Source: Carnegiea gigantea (taxonomy: Eukaryota; Streptophyta; Magnoliopsida; Caryophyllales; Cactaceae). Taken from it: DNA of 64,000 bases. The notes under the pieces are model-generated. The model worked only from the letters and a program-made list of their open reading frames with translations, had not been told where the DNA came from and made no database searches. The position numbers were made by a program, and so were the translations under genes. The stretch lies in contig JAKOGI010000535.1 in assembly GCA_029747015.1 (NCBI GenBank), positions 415,001 through 479,000 of the forward strand, read 5' to 3'. Positions 48,540-60,219 of this stretch are shown one piece after another. Each line of letters opens with the position of its first letter. Position 1 is the first letter of the stretch.

Positions 48540-51500
48540 TATAACGCCTCGCCTGAAGGGGGACAGGTGGGTCACAGTCGTGGATGCTTGACTAGAAACA
48601 TCCACAAGGCAATCTAAACTTCTTAGACTTAATCAACCTATTAATGGGCGATAGCAGCGGAAGCTCTTATTGAAATCTAATTAAGGTTTGGGAGAGTAAT
48701 TCTAAAATATGCATTATATAGATACTTAAACCACATCCATAAAATCCTTACACATGTGCAATGCCAAAATACATCCATACTTATATTTACTAAACACAAT
48801 CATGGCATAAACGTGCAACGAGGCCTACATTCCCAACTAGCTTCTTCAAAAGTGTTTCACGGCTGGCTAGCTTTCTTAATGCTCTTACGATTCCCCTTTG
48901 CTTCCAAAACCTGAAAAATGGTGATGTCATAAGCTCTCCGAGCCTAGTGAATAAACCTTACCTACCCCGTTGTTACGCTTCTCACATTATTAGGTTCGCA
49001 CGTAATCACATAATACATATCTCATTGAGAATCAAAACATAGCACATTTTATATAATATGACATAAAAACATGCTTATGCTTTAGGAATCGAAATAAGCT
49101 GATATCTTTCATATCTAACACGTTCCCAAACTTCACAAAACACATATTTATGTCATGGAGTTGACAATTAGACTACCTTAGTCATACCTATCCCATACCA
49201 AGTACGATTCAAGAACCCTCGTTTTCACTTAAGTCCCAAAACAAATTCTGTTGTTAGTCTATTCACTAAACTAACAATGGTTGTTCTATACTAACCAGGT
49301 ACTTTAGGCTTCTAATCCTTATTGAATTCCAAAAGAAAACAAAGCCTGCCAAATTAAGCTAATGGCCTGCCCATAACCATACTTGACGCAAACATAAACA
49401 TATTCCATTTAAACGTCCACATATTGCTTTAGACGCATAATATATTTCTTTAAATGTATTTATCTATCACACATAGGCTTCAAAATCAATCACAATTTCA
49501 TAAATATCCCGAATGATCCTTTAAATCCAAAACTAAATCAAAAATCCAAATCCAAGCCAAAACTAGTTTCATAACGTATCTAAAGTCCAAATCCAAGCCA
49601 ATTATCAGTTTCATGACATATCAGACATTCTTAACTGAATGCAAAACTTTTTAACTTAGGGGAAATCAGCTCATGACTCACACAAAGAACCATCACAACA
49701 CAGGGTTGACAAACACATCCTAGTGACCCAGCTACGGCTCATTCACATAATACCAACCAATAGTGGACCAGTCGCAACTCATTCATACGGTACCAACCAA
49801 GCACTTAATGCTCTAAAGTACGTAGAGCTCCTCAAATCACAAACTGATGAGCCACATACACATTCTGGAGTACCATGGACCCACACAGCTCCCAAATAAC
49901 AAAAACTGAAGAGTCAATTGGCGGACCGGGCAGTGCCCACTCAACGTACCAACTAACGATTCACACAGGTCCAAACACAAAGACAACTACTTGTATGGCC
50001 ATAGCTCTGGAACGCTCTCTAATAGCCTCAAGCAAAACATGAGCCTTTTTCCCCGAAAACATAACTTAATGAAATTGTATAACATATATAATCGCATTTT
50101 ATCCCTCATAGAAGCTTGATATCACAATTTTTTTTTTTGATAAAACGTTGTCAAAGAAAGACATACTTCCACCCAAAACAATTTTCACAGGTTTCCAATA
50201 AATCATAACAAATGCCTTACTATTTTAATGCATGAAATCATCGCAAACATGATAAAGATTTAATTTATGCATATGAATAACCATAATTACACCAAACATA
50301 GCATTCCACTCAAAAATTCGTAACTGAAAGAATACAAATCCAAAATTCACAAAAATTTATAGACGACATAGTATGAGGCATTCATAATAATATTTTCATA
50401 ATTTTCCACCAAGCAAATAGCTCCCAAGAATTAAGACTATGGCTGAAATTAATGCACCAAAACTGGGCAGTTTCAATTGAAAATTCATAACTCATGAAAT
50501 AAACATCCAAAATTCATGAAACTATACCAAACATCTTCAAAGAACATCTAAATTATATAGTAAAATTTTCATAATTTGTCTCCAACTCAATGGTTCATAG
50601 TAATTCAAACATCGTCTGAATTTTCACACCACATTACAGGGCAATTTCAATCAAAAATTCATAACTCCTAAAATACACATCCAAAATCTTTGAAAATTCA
50701 CCAAACATCTCCAAATAACATCTATATTCACAGTAAATGTTTCACAATTTTTCTCCAACCCAATCGTTCACAGCAATTCAAACATCATCTAAATTTTCAC
50801 ACCACATAACAGGGTAGTCGTGTTCACAAATTCATAACTCATAAAATACACTTGTAAAATTCATGAAACTTTAAATAAAAGTTCTAGATATCATAGTGCA
50901 CCTATGGTACAAATTTCAAAAGTTTTTTGCAGTCAATAATTCACATAAAATCAAAAAGTGGTGTGACATTTGAAAACAATCCGAAATTCACCCTATTTTT
51001 CCTACCGTCTTGTTCAACCGATACAAGAAATCAACCCACAAATTCATAGTATATTATGTGCTTGGGTGAATTCAGAACATAAACATCACTTCACAACACC
51101 CAATTAATCGAAGAATTACAATTAAACATACAACTTATAGAGGTGGGTTTCTAAGGGGTGGAATTAAGGTTCTAATCTATCAAACCCTAAAATATCAAAT
51201 TCACAGCCTCAACTCTCAATTGATTTCTCAATTTTAAGCATAAAAAATCAAATTAATCTTCCCCTAATCAATTTTAATGGTAGAGAAGATAAAAATTACT
51301 CACCTTAATATGCAATTAAAATCAAAACCAATTCGCTTTCCTTCTTCTTTCTCCTCCTCCTCCTTCTTCTCTTCTCTTCTCTTTCTCTACTGTGCGTGGT
51401 TGTGTTGTATGGGTCACGAGAAAGAAGAATGGAAGAGTAGAGAAGCCACCCCCCTTCTTCACGTGAGATAAAAAAAATATCCCCCTTCCCCTTTTCTTTT

Positions 51501-51717
51501 TCCCTTTTTTTGGTCAAGCCCCCCCTTTTTGACTCTTTTTTCTTTTTTTTGGGGGCAAAAACTACTAAGTGAGACATACCCTAATTATTCCCCAAAGCAT
51601 AATAATAATAATAACGCAAAACACACACAGGTGCCTTGAATAAAATGTGTAAAATATACACACAAATTACATATTGCACATAATTCAAAATTGGTAACAA
51701 AATTTCGAGGCGTTACT
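48540..51717 (-). repeat. LTR 3 of the array
   Basis: 3,178 bp. Its outer end reads AGTAACGCC instead of TGTAACGCC, so the terminal T has probably mutated. Confidence 0.8.
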
Positions 51718-52687
51718 TCGGTGATGAAGGGTGGTGCGATCAACATTAGGAAGCGCTAAAGGCCGGTCCCCTAGGTAAATCCAACACAAACGGCCAGCCT
51801 CAACTTCACAAAAGTACATAATTTCAAAAACAGCTTGATCGAACCGCTCGGACCTGGAAATTCTTTCCTCGGGATTGGGCTCAACCCAAGAATCTAGCAA
51901 TAGTAGTTATTATCCCACCAATGACTATCCTACCTTTAGTGCTAATAACAGCACTATGCAATTGCCTAGCTAAGAATGAACCTGGGTTAAGTTGGTCTCC
52001 ATCAAGCATACAGGACAGAAAGTACAACTCAAAAAGTCTCAGGACATTCAGACTATCAATCCGGCCAAACAAAGAACAAGCCAAATTACACTGAGCTACT
52101 CTGATGCAGAGGTTTCTAATATGTGCACATTTTGACGAACTGATACTGTACCTAACACTCCCCAAAAGTTCACCCTAAAACGCATTCGGGCTGAATTCGC
52201 GGGGGACTTGATGGTGCGATAAGTCCATGCTCGGGGAAAAACCAAAAAAACTATTGAAGATGCCTATGTTTAGTTCATACAATTGTCCCTGCAAATAAAA
52301 CGATATATATCTGACTTGACATTGAGGTCCTCTAGTGACTTCAATATGGAGTGTACTAAGAAATTCTAGGGTTAGGTCCCTATATGTATGCTCTTTAATT
52401 TCTAAAAAGTAGCCCATACCACCTCTAGCAAACAACCAACAAATATCATCCAAAATTTCCAACCAGGCTAACAAATCCTCATCATAATATCTAGTTACCA
52501 CAACCGTACAATCATTCAAGCAATTATACCTAGCAACATGATCAGGATGCATTAAACCAAGGGGGTGAGGAATGTTACCTTCAACAAGCACATCGGTCAA
52601 TGTTTGGGATGTTCTTTGAGGTTGGGTAGGTGCTTGACTTGAAGAACCAACCTCGTTGGTGCTCCTTGGCCTCTTATTTGGTGCCAT
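51718..52687 (-). pseudogene. 5' part of a gag-like gene (Athila ORF1 / plant transposon protein type)
   Basis: The open stretch 52175-52687 starts MAPNKRPRSTNEVGSSSQ and includes LTLEFLSTLHIEV and LNIGIFNSFFGFSP, a pattern I associate with Athila-type ORF1 and related putative plant transposon proteins. A TAG that replaces a likely Trp codon separates it from 51881-52165 (LYFLSCMLDGDQLNPGSFLARQL). One frameshift leads to 51718-51900 (LGDRPLALPNVDRTTLHHR), where the LTR array interrupts the gene. The other part is at 41494-41806. Confidence 0.65.
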
Positions 52688-52740
52688 TGGTGCAAACTTG
52701 AAACAAAAACAAAACTAAAACCAAAAGTAAGAACCAAAAT

Positions 52741-53215
52741 CTAGAAAATTGAAGAAATTAAACAAAAATATAAAAAATAATAGAGAGAAAAGGATGGGTA
52801 TGGTGGATTAGTAAAGGTGAGATGAATTTGAAGAAGAAGAAGACGAAAGAGATGGATTTTAAGGAGAAAGATGAAAGATTGAGTGAATGGAAAGAATTTG
52901 GTGTGAAAATGATTGGAAATGGTGAAGACATGAGGGGAGATTAGTGAGGTTGGGCTATGGAATTTAGGGAGAGAAAATAAGGGAAAAGAGAGAGAGTATG
53001 TCGAGAGCTTAAAGAAGATAGGAGGAAAGGGTAGAGGCACTGCGGTTAAAAACCTAGACCGCAGCCCGTAGCGAACCACCTCGGGGCATGGGGCTCACCA
53101 CGGTCCGTCCGTGGTGTCTGCTGGCATCCGAATTTTTTTTGATTTTTCTGAGTTGGCACCACGCGGTCGTGTTTCTAGGTTATTGACCGTGGTGCCAACA
53201 TTTTATTCATGTATA
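52741..53215 (-). other. 5' flank of the gag-like gene, with a motif shared with the 3' LTR
   Basis: GA-rich leader-like DNA, then at 53090-53200 a block (caccacggtccgtccgtggt ... ggtcgtgtttc ... gaccgtggtgcc) that resembles 39361-39480 inside the 3' LTR, same orientation. No primer site was found, so a 5' LTR cannot be confirmed. Confidence 0.35.
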
Positions 53216-53221
53216 TATCAG

Positions 53222-54178
53222 AAATCTCTTGAATCTATACTTCTATTCTATCAAAGTTCTTAAGAGGAGAGAAATAGTTTGTCAGTGAAAGTAAGTCTAG
53301 TAAGGCACGTGGAGACAAGGGCGTGGTAGCCGATTAAAGAACGACATATCTCTAGGAGAGACTCTGACAACGAAGAAGGTATTAATTCTTGATTTTGCTT
53401 GTTGATAGTATGATTTATTACTTTGGGGGTACCATTTTTGAGAAAATTAAAATCGTGTGATCTATTCTTTGTTCTATCATGTTCTCTCATCAAAGAGTTT
53501 TGAACCTTTTTTGCACAAAAAGTTACCAGATCCTTGTTTTAACTTAAACTATCTACAATATTACGAATTTGGATACCTTAATCTAGTTTACCCCGATCCA
53601 AAACTTACATAACTTTCCAATTTCCCATCTGAAATAATTTAAGTCCTCAAATCCTTCAAACAAGAAACTATTTTTGTTAAGTTTTAGACAATATCACCAA
53701 AAAAAGATGAAGAAACTAGCATACTGTATCCTATAATAAATATCATCCAAGTTGGATATATCTCATAGCACTTCTAGCTTAATATCGAAGCTTCCAAAAA
53801 ATTTGACCATATTATATTTAATGAGTCTTAGATAAACTATAGAAGAACTATTGGAGCACTTGAAGTTAAATGTCAAGGAGACAAACTACATGCCTCTGGA
53901 ATTAAAAGTGTACTTAGAGCAGCTGATTATGTCTTAATAGCTAAAGAAGGGATGAAGGAAGGAACTTATGATGAAACTATTAAAATTCCTCTTCCAGCTT
54001 GAGCGTGAAAATTTTCAAGGATCTCTAGTAGTTAGAAGTAAATTTTCTGAACTAGTCAAAAAAGAAGACAAAAGCAAGCCATACTATGAACGGCCAATAT
54101 TTTGCCAACATCAAGTAAGATGTAAGGGTAAGATTTTGCGGACACTATCAACAAACTATGATCCCGACACAAGTCATT
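53222..54178 (+). repeat. Direct duplication, left copy
   Basis: About 960 bp repeated at 54551-55509, with roughly 85% identity by eye and a few indels. The copies are separated by about 370 bp without similarity. The right part encodes the protein remnant listed separately. Confidence 0.8.
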
Positions 54179-54201
54179 ATCAACTTTATCTTGTGACTTA
54201 A
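53710..54201 (+). pseudogene. Unrecognised protein remnant in the left duplicate
   Basis: Readable segments include IGALEVKCQGDKLHASGIKS and VLRAADYVLIAKEGMKEG (about 53853-53965), then after a shift the open stretch 53968-54201 (FQGSLVVRSKFSELVKKEDK, YYERPIFCQHQVRC). The right duplicate preserves the same text with different breaks, so this was coding sequence. I cannot assign a family; a host gene, an endogenised RNA-virus gene and a retroelement ORF are all possible. Confidence 0.45.
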
Positions 54202-54550
54202 ATAAGGACAGCCAGCCTATTACTTACAATAGTATAACCACAAAAACAATAGGAAAGACTGTGGGAACACAACATGCTTTATTACAAGTTTGCAGCATCC
54301 CAACACATCTCTACCCTCCATCATGACCATCCAGTATGATTATAAGCTTATCAACATTGTACTTTAATGCTGTGATGATGTAAGCGTTTATGTCAGAATT
54401 TCCTTTATGTTCTATAAAAAAAATGTAAAGTCCACGAAGAAAGGCAGAGGTATTTGTGTAAAGAATAGATCACCCAAAGAGTTATCTGCTTTCTGTCATG
54501 TTCTAATTTTCTTTTTTTTGGGAAACCAAGTAATAATAATACTATCTTCA

Positions 54551-55509
54551 AAAATTTCTCAAATCTATGCTTCTATTCTTCCAATGTTCGTAAGAGGGGA
54601 GAAATAGTTTGTAGGTTAAAGTATGTCTAGTAAGGCCCGTGGAGAGAAAGGCGTGGCGGCAGACTGAAAAATGACATATCTCTAGAAGAGACCTTGAGAA
54701 AAAAGAAGGTATAAATTCTTGATTTTGCTTATCGATAGTATGATTTATTACTTTGGGAGTACCATTTTTGAGAAAATTGAAACAGTATTATCTATTCTTT
54801 GTTCAATCATACTCTCTCATCAAAGAGTTTCAAACCTTTTTTTTACAAAAAGTTACCAGACCCTTGTTTTAACTGAAACTATCTACCAATGTTGTGAAGT
54901 TGAATACCTTGATCTAGTTTATCCCAATCCAAAAATCACATAACTTTCCAATGTCCCATCTAAAATAATTCAACTTGCTAAATCCGTCAAACAATGATCT
55001 ATTTTTTTTAAATTTCATACAATACCTCTAGAGAAAGATGAAGAAACTAGCATACTATACTCTAGAATCAGTATCATCCAAATTGGATATATCTCAGAGC
55101 ACTTTCAATTTAATATCGAAGCTTACAAAAAATTTGACCTTATCAGAGTTAATGAGTCATGGATAAACTATAGAAGAACTAGTCGAGCCCTTGTAGTTAA
55201 ATGTCAAGTAGACAGATTATATGCCTCTGGACTTAAAAGTATGCTTAAAGGAGCTGATTAGTCTTATTAACTAAAGAAGGGATGAAAGACGGAACTTATG
55301 ATGACGAACTATTGAAATTTCTCTTCCAACTTGAGCCAAAAAATTTTCAAGGATCTCTATCAGTTAGAGACAAATTTTTTAAACTAGTAAAAAAGGAGCA
55401 GAAAAGCAAGCTCTACTACGAATGACCAAGATATTGCCAACATCAAGCTAGATGTAAGGCCAAGATTTCACCAACATTATCAACAAACTATGACCCTGAC
55501 ACAAGTCGA
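54551..55509 (+). repeat. Direct duplication, right copy, with the same protein remnant
   Basis: Matches 53222-54178. In this copy the segment corresponding to 53800-53900 reads INYRRTSRALVVKCQVDRL with fewer stops, and GMKDGTYDDELLKFLFQLE shows the frame that joins the two parts broken on the left. The match ends abruptly at about 55509, at the terminus of a CACTA-like fragment. Confidence 0.75.
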
Positions 55510-56097
55510 TACTAAAAAACATCTTTATTCCAACGAAATTTCCAACCGAAAAAGCAAGTTTTTCCGTCGGAACATGAATTTTCCGTCGAAACATGAACTC
55601 CCGACTAAATAGGGCGTCGGAATATGGCTCATCAGGAAGCCTTTTCGACGGGCTAACAAAATTCGTTGGATGATTTTACAATGCAATTTCGATGGAAAAA
55701 TTCCGTCGACCGCCAACGGAATCACACTGGTCGTACGAATTTCAAAATGTTAAAATTTGAAAAAAGCCATCAGCATTTTCGTCGAAATGCATTGGAATTT
55801 CCGTCGGAATTTGTCAGAAACCGTTGAAATTTCGTCAGAAATCCGTCGGCGTTTTCAAATTTTATTTAAAACAATACAGGAACATTTTCCAGTTTTGCTT
55901 ACTTAATAAAAAAAATATATTCTTCAACAACATATTAAAGTACAAAATTGAGAATAAATTATCAATTTAACAAACATCCACATATCAAACTAACAAATTT
56001 ACATAATTACATGCAGACTTATTATACAAATTCTTAAATTCAACGTATATACTTAATTTACTACAATACAAATTACACATGAGAAAACCCGAAAAAG
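55510..56097. mobile_element. CACTA-like fragment with ccgtcgg subterminal repeats
   Basis: Starts with a decayed terminus (ATACTAAAAAAC, compare CACTACTAAAAAAC). From 55520 to 55860 the motifs ttccgtcgg, ttccgtcga and cgtcggaa recur about ten times in both orientations, typical of subterminal repeats of plant CACTA elements. 55870-56097 is AT-rich with no ORF. The opposite end is not present before the LTR-like start at 56098. Confidence 0.5.
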
Positions 56098-58494
56098 TGT
56101 AATACCTGCGTACTTTATATTCCATTAAGTTGTTCGTAATGCGTTTTTGCGCTATGAAAACCATATTTTATTAGCGATATGAGCTAAAATTATTTTCTAA
56201 GTGCCTATGTGAGCGTTAATTTTATTAAAAAGGATGTTATTGTCACTGTTATTATTATTACTATTAATATTATTATTAGTTTTGAAAATCCTTCGATGAT
56301 TTTTAATAAGTACTATTAATGGTTATCAACGAGTATTAAATTGATTAGGAACCTGAATACGATTCGGTTGTCAATCTTAGATGAAGTTCGAGGGTTATTA
56401 GATCCAACTTTGTCATATTTGGGAACGAAAAGTTGATGAAAGATTATATTATAGAATTGGGATTAGAGTTTGGGTTACGAATTAGATTAGCAGTGTCAAG
56501 TATTGATCTGTTGGACCAAAAATAAATGAAAGAGAGTGGGGCAAACTGGTAATTTTGCATGCTCCCCTTATTTCTCCTCTCCGTGCCCGCGAAGCCCCCT
56601 CCTCCATTTCACGACATCTCGCTCTTTCTCTGTGCTTTATCTTCTTCCTCCTTTTCTCCACCATGCGTGTGCCACCAAAACTCCCAAACCCAGAGATTTT
56701 TCACCACTTTTAGCTACAAAATTCCCCCATTCAACCTCCCCCACAAACTAGCCACCATTTGGTACTTAAATTGGGCAGAACCGGGAAGACCATGTTTTCG
56801 GTGGGTTGGGGTGCCGAATCGGAGGTTGAACGCATACCCCAGGGATGGCCATGCAATTCACCTCTTAGTTACTTCAATTTTCTATAAATTAGGATAGAAA
56901 TCGCTGCTTTCAAACGCCTAATTCAACCTCAAATCAGTAAGTGAGTTTGGGTCTGTTTTAGGATTCGAATTTTTGGGAATTTGAGCGCGATGTGGGTCCT
57001 ATTCGAGCGTGGGTAAGCAAGAGCCGAAGAATTGGAGTTGTTCGAGCCCTAAAGTCGAGCCCATAGCCGTGAATCGAACCTCTAGCTTGGGTCCAAGGTG
57101 AGGGTTCCTTTCCTCCTCAATTACTATTAATTTCAACGATTTTAGCTAAATTTAGTTAGTGCATGTTAATTCCAAGTTTAGAAATCAATTTGGGTGAAAT
57201 TGGATGTCAAAGTCGAGAAATTACGAATATGGTACTGAATTTGGGTTAATTGCATGATAATTCGATGTATGGCTGAATGTACCAGTTAATCGAGGGTTGT
57301 AAAGTAAGCAGAATGTTGTTATCAGATGGTCGTAGCATGAGTTTGTTGCACTTGAATTCTGTTTGACACTTAGTGATGCTAGTTGAGCAGTTGAAGTAAT
57401 TATAGAAATAGCTGAATTATGTCTAAGGGTTATGACTAAATCGGTTTGGGCAAGTTAATAGTTTATTCGTAGTAATTTTAATGAAATATTATGCTTATGG
57501 ATATCGGTTTGCGAACTAAAAAACAAAATGTCGCTTAAAGTGTCGATTGCATCAGTTGGTACACTTAAACACTATGTTGGTTATTAAGCATGAATGTTAT
57601 ACCAATTTATGTTCGTTCTATGTATTATTGGTTTGTGCATACCAATATTGAACCGAGCTTGGTAGTTGAATGGCTTGAGGTGGAACTATTGACTGGTTTG
57701 AGGTTCTTGTGGTCATTGTTATGTGAGGAGGGAGCTTGGTTTGTGAATTACCACAATCGTATGGATTGCGAGGCCATGTGTGGCTTAATGAGCAGATTCT
57801 GCCAAGTTGTGATATGAAGTGTATGAATGTGCTATGTGTAAACTCCTCTCCCTTCAATGTGTTACATGACCAATTCTTGAAACTTAAGATGTCCTTAAAA
57901 AGAAGGGTAATTTAGAAAGCTTATTTTTATGATTTCGAACGATTTTAAGTGCCTACCAATTGCGTGTTAGTTGATTAAGTGTTTGTGGCCTAAAAGAGAT
58001 CCCAAATCGTCGAACTGCTTAGTTAGTGACTCGCCTGAATAGTCGATAGGTTTAGGAAGTTTAAAAGTGAACTAAAAGTGAATTTGAAAATGTTTAAGGC
58101 ACTGGTTTGTTTATAGCTTCTCCTTGTATTTAAAAGAATTTAAACGACCTGAAAGAGAGCATCTTAAGGTGCTAATTATGAGTTTAGCTAATTTATATAC
58201 TAGTTGCTTGCTTAAGTCTCTGTTGAGTTTCAAGTTACGAGCATGTAAAACCATTATGTTTTAAGAAGCATTCACGTTGACAGTTTATGAAGAAAACTCG
58301 TTTACGTTATAAACGAGTTAAGTACCTTAGGTTTTGGAATAATAGCAAGTTTGGAACGTTTTGAGCCTTCAGTTTACTATTACACCCTCCTTTGAGTTTT
58401 AAAAAGGGATTCAAACGAGTTATAAAATGACAACTGAGGTTTTTATTACGAACGTAGTTTGAGTTAAATGCTAACTAAGCACGGCATGCGCCAA

Positions 58495-59190
58495 ATGGGT
58501 TTCGTTTTACGAATTAACAAACATATTACGTTATTAAAAAACTTTTAAGTTAAAAACAAGCTCGTCTTACGATTTAGCAAGAAGCTCTTAAGTTAAAAAC
58601 AAAATCGTTTTACGATTTAACAAATTTATTACGTTTACAAGAAGTATTTAAGTTAGAAACTAAGTCGTTTTACAATTTAGTAAACGTATTACATTTATAA
58701 GAAGTTTATAAGTTAGAAATAAAATCGTTTTACGAACTAACAAACATATTACGTTATTAAGAAGCTTTTAAGTTAAAAACGAAGTCATTTTATGCACTAG
58801 TAATCGTTTGACATTTTTAAGAGGCTTTTAAGTTTAAAAGAAAGTCAATTTACGGGTTAATAAACTTATTACGTCTATAAGAAGCTTTTAAGTTATTTAG
58901 GAAGTTGATTTGCATGTTAACAAATCTTGTTTTGTTTATAAGAAGCTTGTAAGTTTAAAACGAAGTCGTTTTATGAACTAACAAATGTATTATGCTATTA
59001 AGAAGCTTTTAAGTTGAAAACAAAATCGTTTTACGATTTAGCAAACTTATTACGTTTATACAAAACTTTTAAGTTAGAAACGAAGTCGTTTTATGAATTC
59101 TATAAGAGGCTTTTAAAGTTAAAAGTTAAGTCGTTTTACGAGTCAGTAAACATATTACGTTTACAGGAAGTTTTTAAATTAAAAACGAAG
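58495..59190. repeat. Minisatellite, period about 59 bp, about 12 copies
   Basis: Units follow the pattern gtcgttttacga - aacaaa - tattacgt - aagaagcttttaagtt. Most are 58-60 bp; two are shortened (near 58563 and 59084). Copies differ by 10-25%, so the array is not newly expanded. Confidence 0.85.
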
Positions 59191-59324
59191 TGAACTATAA
59201 GCATTTAGTAAGGTTATGATCGTTTGTAAAAAGGTAAATTTTTAGTATAGTAAGCAACTAAAGAAGAGAAATGAAATACGTTTTTAAAGGCTAAGAAAGT
59301 GCTAGGCAATATGCCAGGGTTAGG

Positions 59325-59600
59325 AACTCGACTTAAGATATGAATTATCTTGGTGTGAGCTGTTCCTAGAAACTGGACGCAAAGGTGGCGTGAGCTATTT
59401 CCTCCTAAAGAAAAGTTAGGAACTGGACTCAAGATATGAATTATCTTGGTGTGAGCTGTTCCTGGGAACTGGACTCAAGATATGAATTTTTATCTTGGTG
59501 TGAGCAGTTCCCCAGATAAGTTATAATGTATGACGTGTAAGAAAACTTGAGGGAGACTGGACTCAAGATATGATTATCTTGGTGTGAGCTGTTGCCCCAC
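59325..59600. repeat. Short tandem repeats with an internal palindrome
   Basis: Four clear copies (plus one decayed) of a unit around gaactggactcaagatatg - aattatcttggtgtgagctgttcc. Each includes caagatatgaattatcttg, an imperfect palindrome that could form a hairpin. Confidence 0.75.
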
Positions 59601-59811
59601 AGAGGACAATATCGAAGTTTGAGTTTATCTGCTGAGATGCGTTTTGGCCAAAAGTTATGTACGTATACCCTGGGGATAAAGTGAGTTGTGAGTGACGATC
59701 TTACTTAGGGGTAGTGTAAATCTTCCTTAGCCAGCACAATAAGATATTTTTATGCTATGAGTAAGTTTCTAATAAATAAGAAAAGAAATTGGCATTTTGC
59801 CATTTTAAGTA

Positions 59812-59841
59812 CTAGTTTGGGCCCGTGCAAAAGCACGGAGC
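59812..59841 (-). mobile_element. Helitron 3' terminus
   Basis: On the minus strand a hairpin CCGTGC-TTTT-GCACGG (59823-59838) is followed seven bases later by CTAG (59812-59815) and then T, the classic Helitron 3' end (hairpin, CTRR, insertion between A and T). The element would extend rightwards; its 5' TC end was not identified. Confidence 0.55.
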
Positions 59842-60219
59842 ATGTTTAAATAGACAATTGATAGCTATATTATCAAAAAAATAAATAGATAGTTAGTATA
59901 GAAATAATTAATACTATAAGTCAGTTAAGAGAAGGGGAAAACCGAACAAAAAAAAAAAAATATACAGCAACCTCGTGCATAAACAATATGATTAACAATT
60001 GAAAACTATATCATCATAGAAGAAATCTATATAAGTATGATTGACACATTCGGTAGTGAATAAAACAAAGGTTAGTTAAAGACTCAAAAATGTATTATGT
60101 ATTTATTTATGAGTAAAGAATTAAAGCGGTCAAATTCTAGAATACTCTGTGTCTTAAAATCTGATTGATGACCCAAACAGTTGTGTAATTTTGTCTGTCT
60201 CATTCCTCGATAGCCTCAA

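Larger units (their letters stand above)
41807..51717 (-). mobile_element. Non-autonomous gypsy LTR array: three LTRs, two 226-bp internal regions
   Basis: LTRs at 41807-44944, 45171-48313 and 48540-51717 (3.14-3.18 kb each) alternate with short internal regions 44945-45170 and 48314-48539. On the minus strand each LTR starts TGTAACGCC(T/C)CGAAATTTT and ends in GGCGTTATA or a variant. Each internal region begins with a tRNA-Met primer site and ends with a purine tract (AAAGAGGGAAGGA), with no coding capacity. LTR start and tract resemble Tekay/del-type elements, so this is a large-LTR non-autonomous derivative. Confidence 0.8.
56098..59811 (+). mobile_element. Gypsy LTR-like region with internal minisatellites
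   Basis: Begins TGTAATACCTGCGTACTTTA, similar to the TGTAATACCC starts of plant gypsy LTRs. As in the block at 10539, a CT-rich stretch (56560-56750) is followed by a splice-donor-like CCAAGGTGAGG (57095). The end is not seen: a Helitron terminus interrupts at 59812. No RT or integrase is visible. Confidence 0.4.

Noticed and set aside
56536..56897. Two overlapping ORFs in the CT-rich part of the 56098 block
   Set aside because: Same layout as the proline-rich ORFs at 10944; probably untranslated LTR sequence before a splice-donor-like site.
58495..59600. CRISPR-like alternation of repeats
   Set aside because: Units abut with variable sequence and no unique spacers of fixed size; the context is a plant retroelement.
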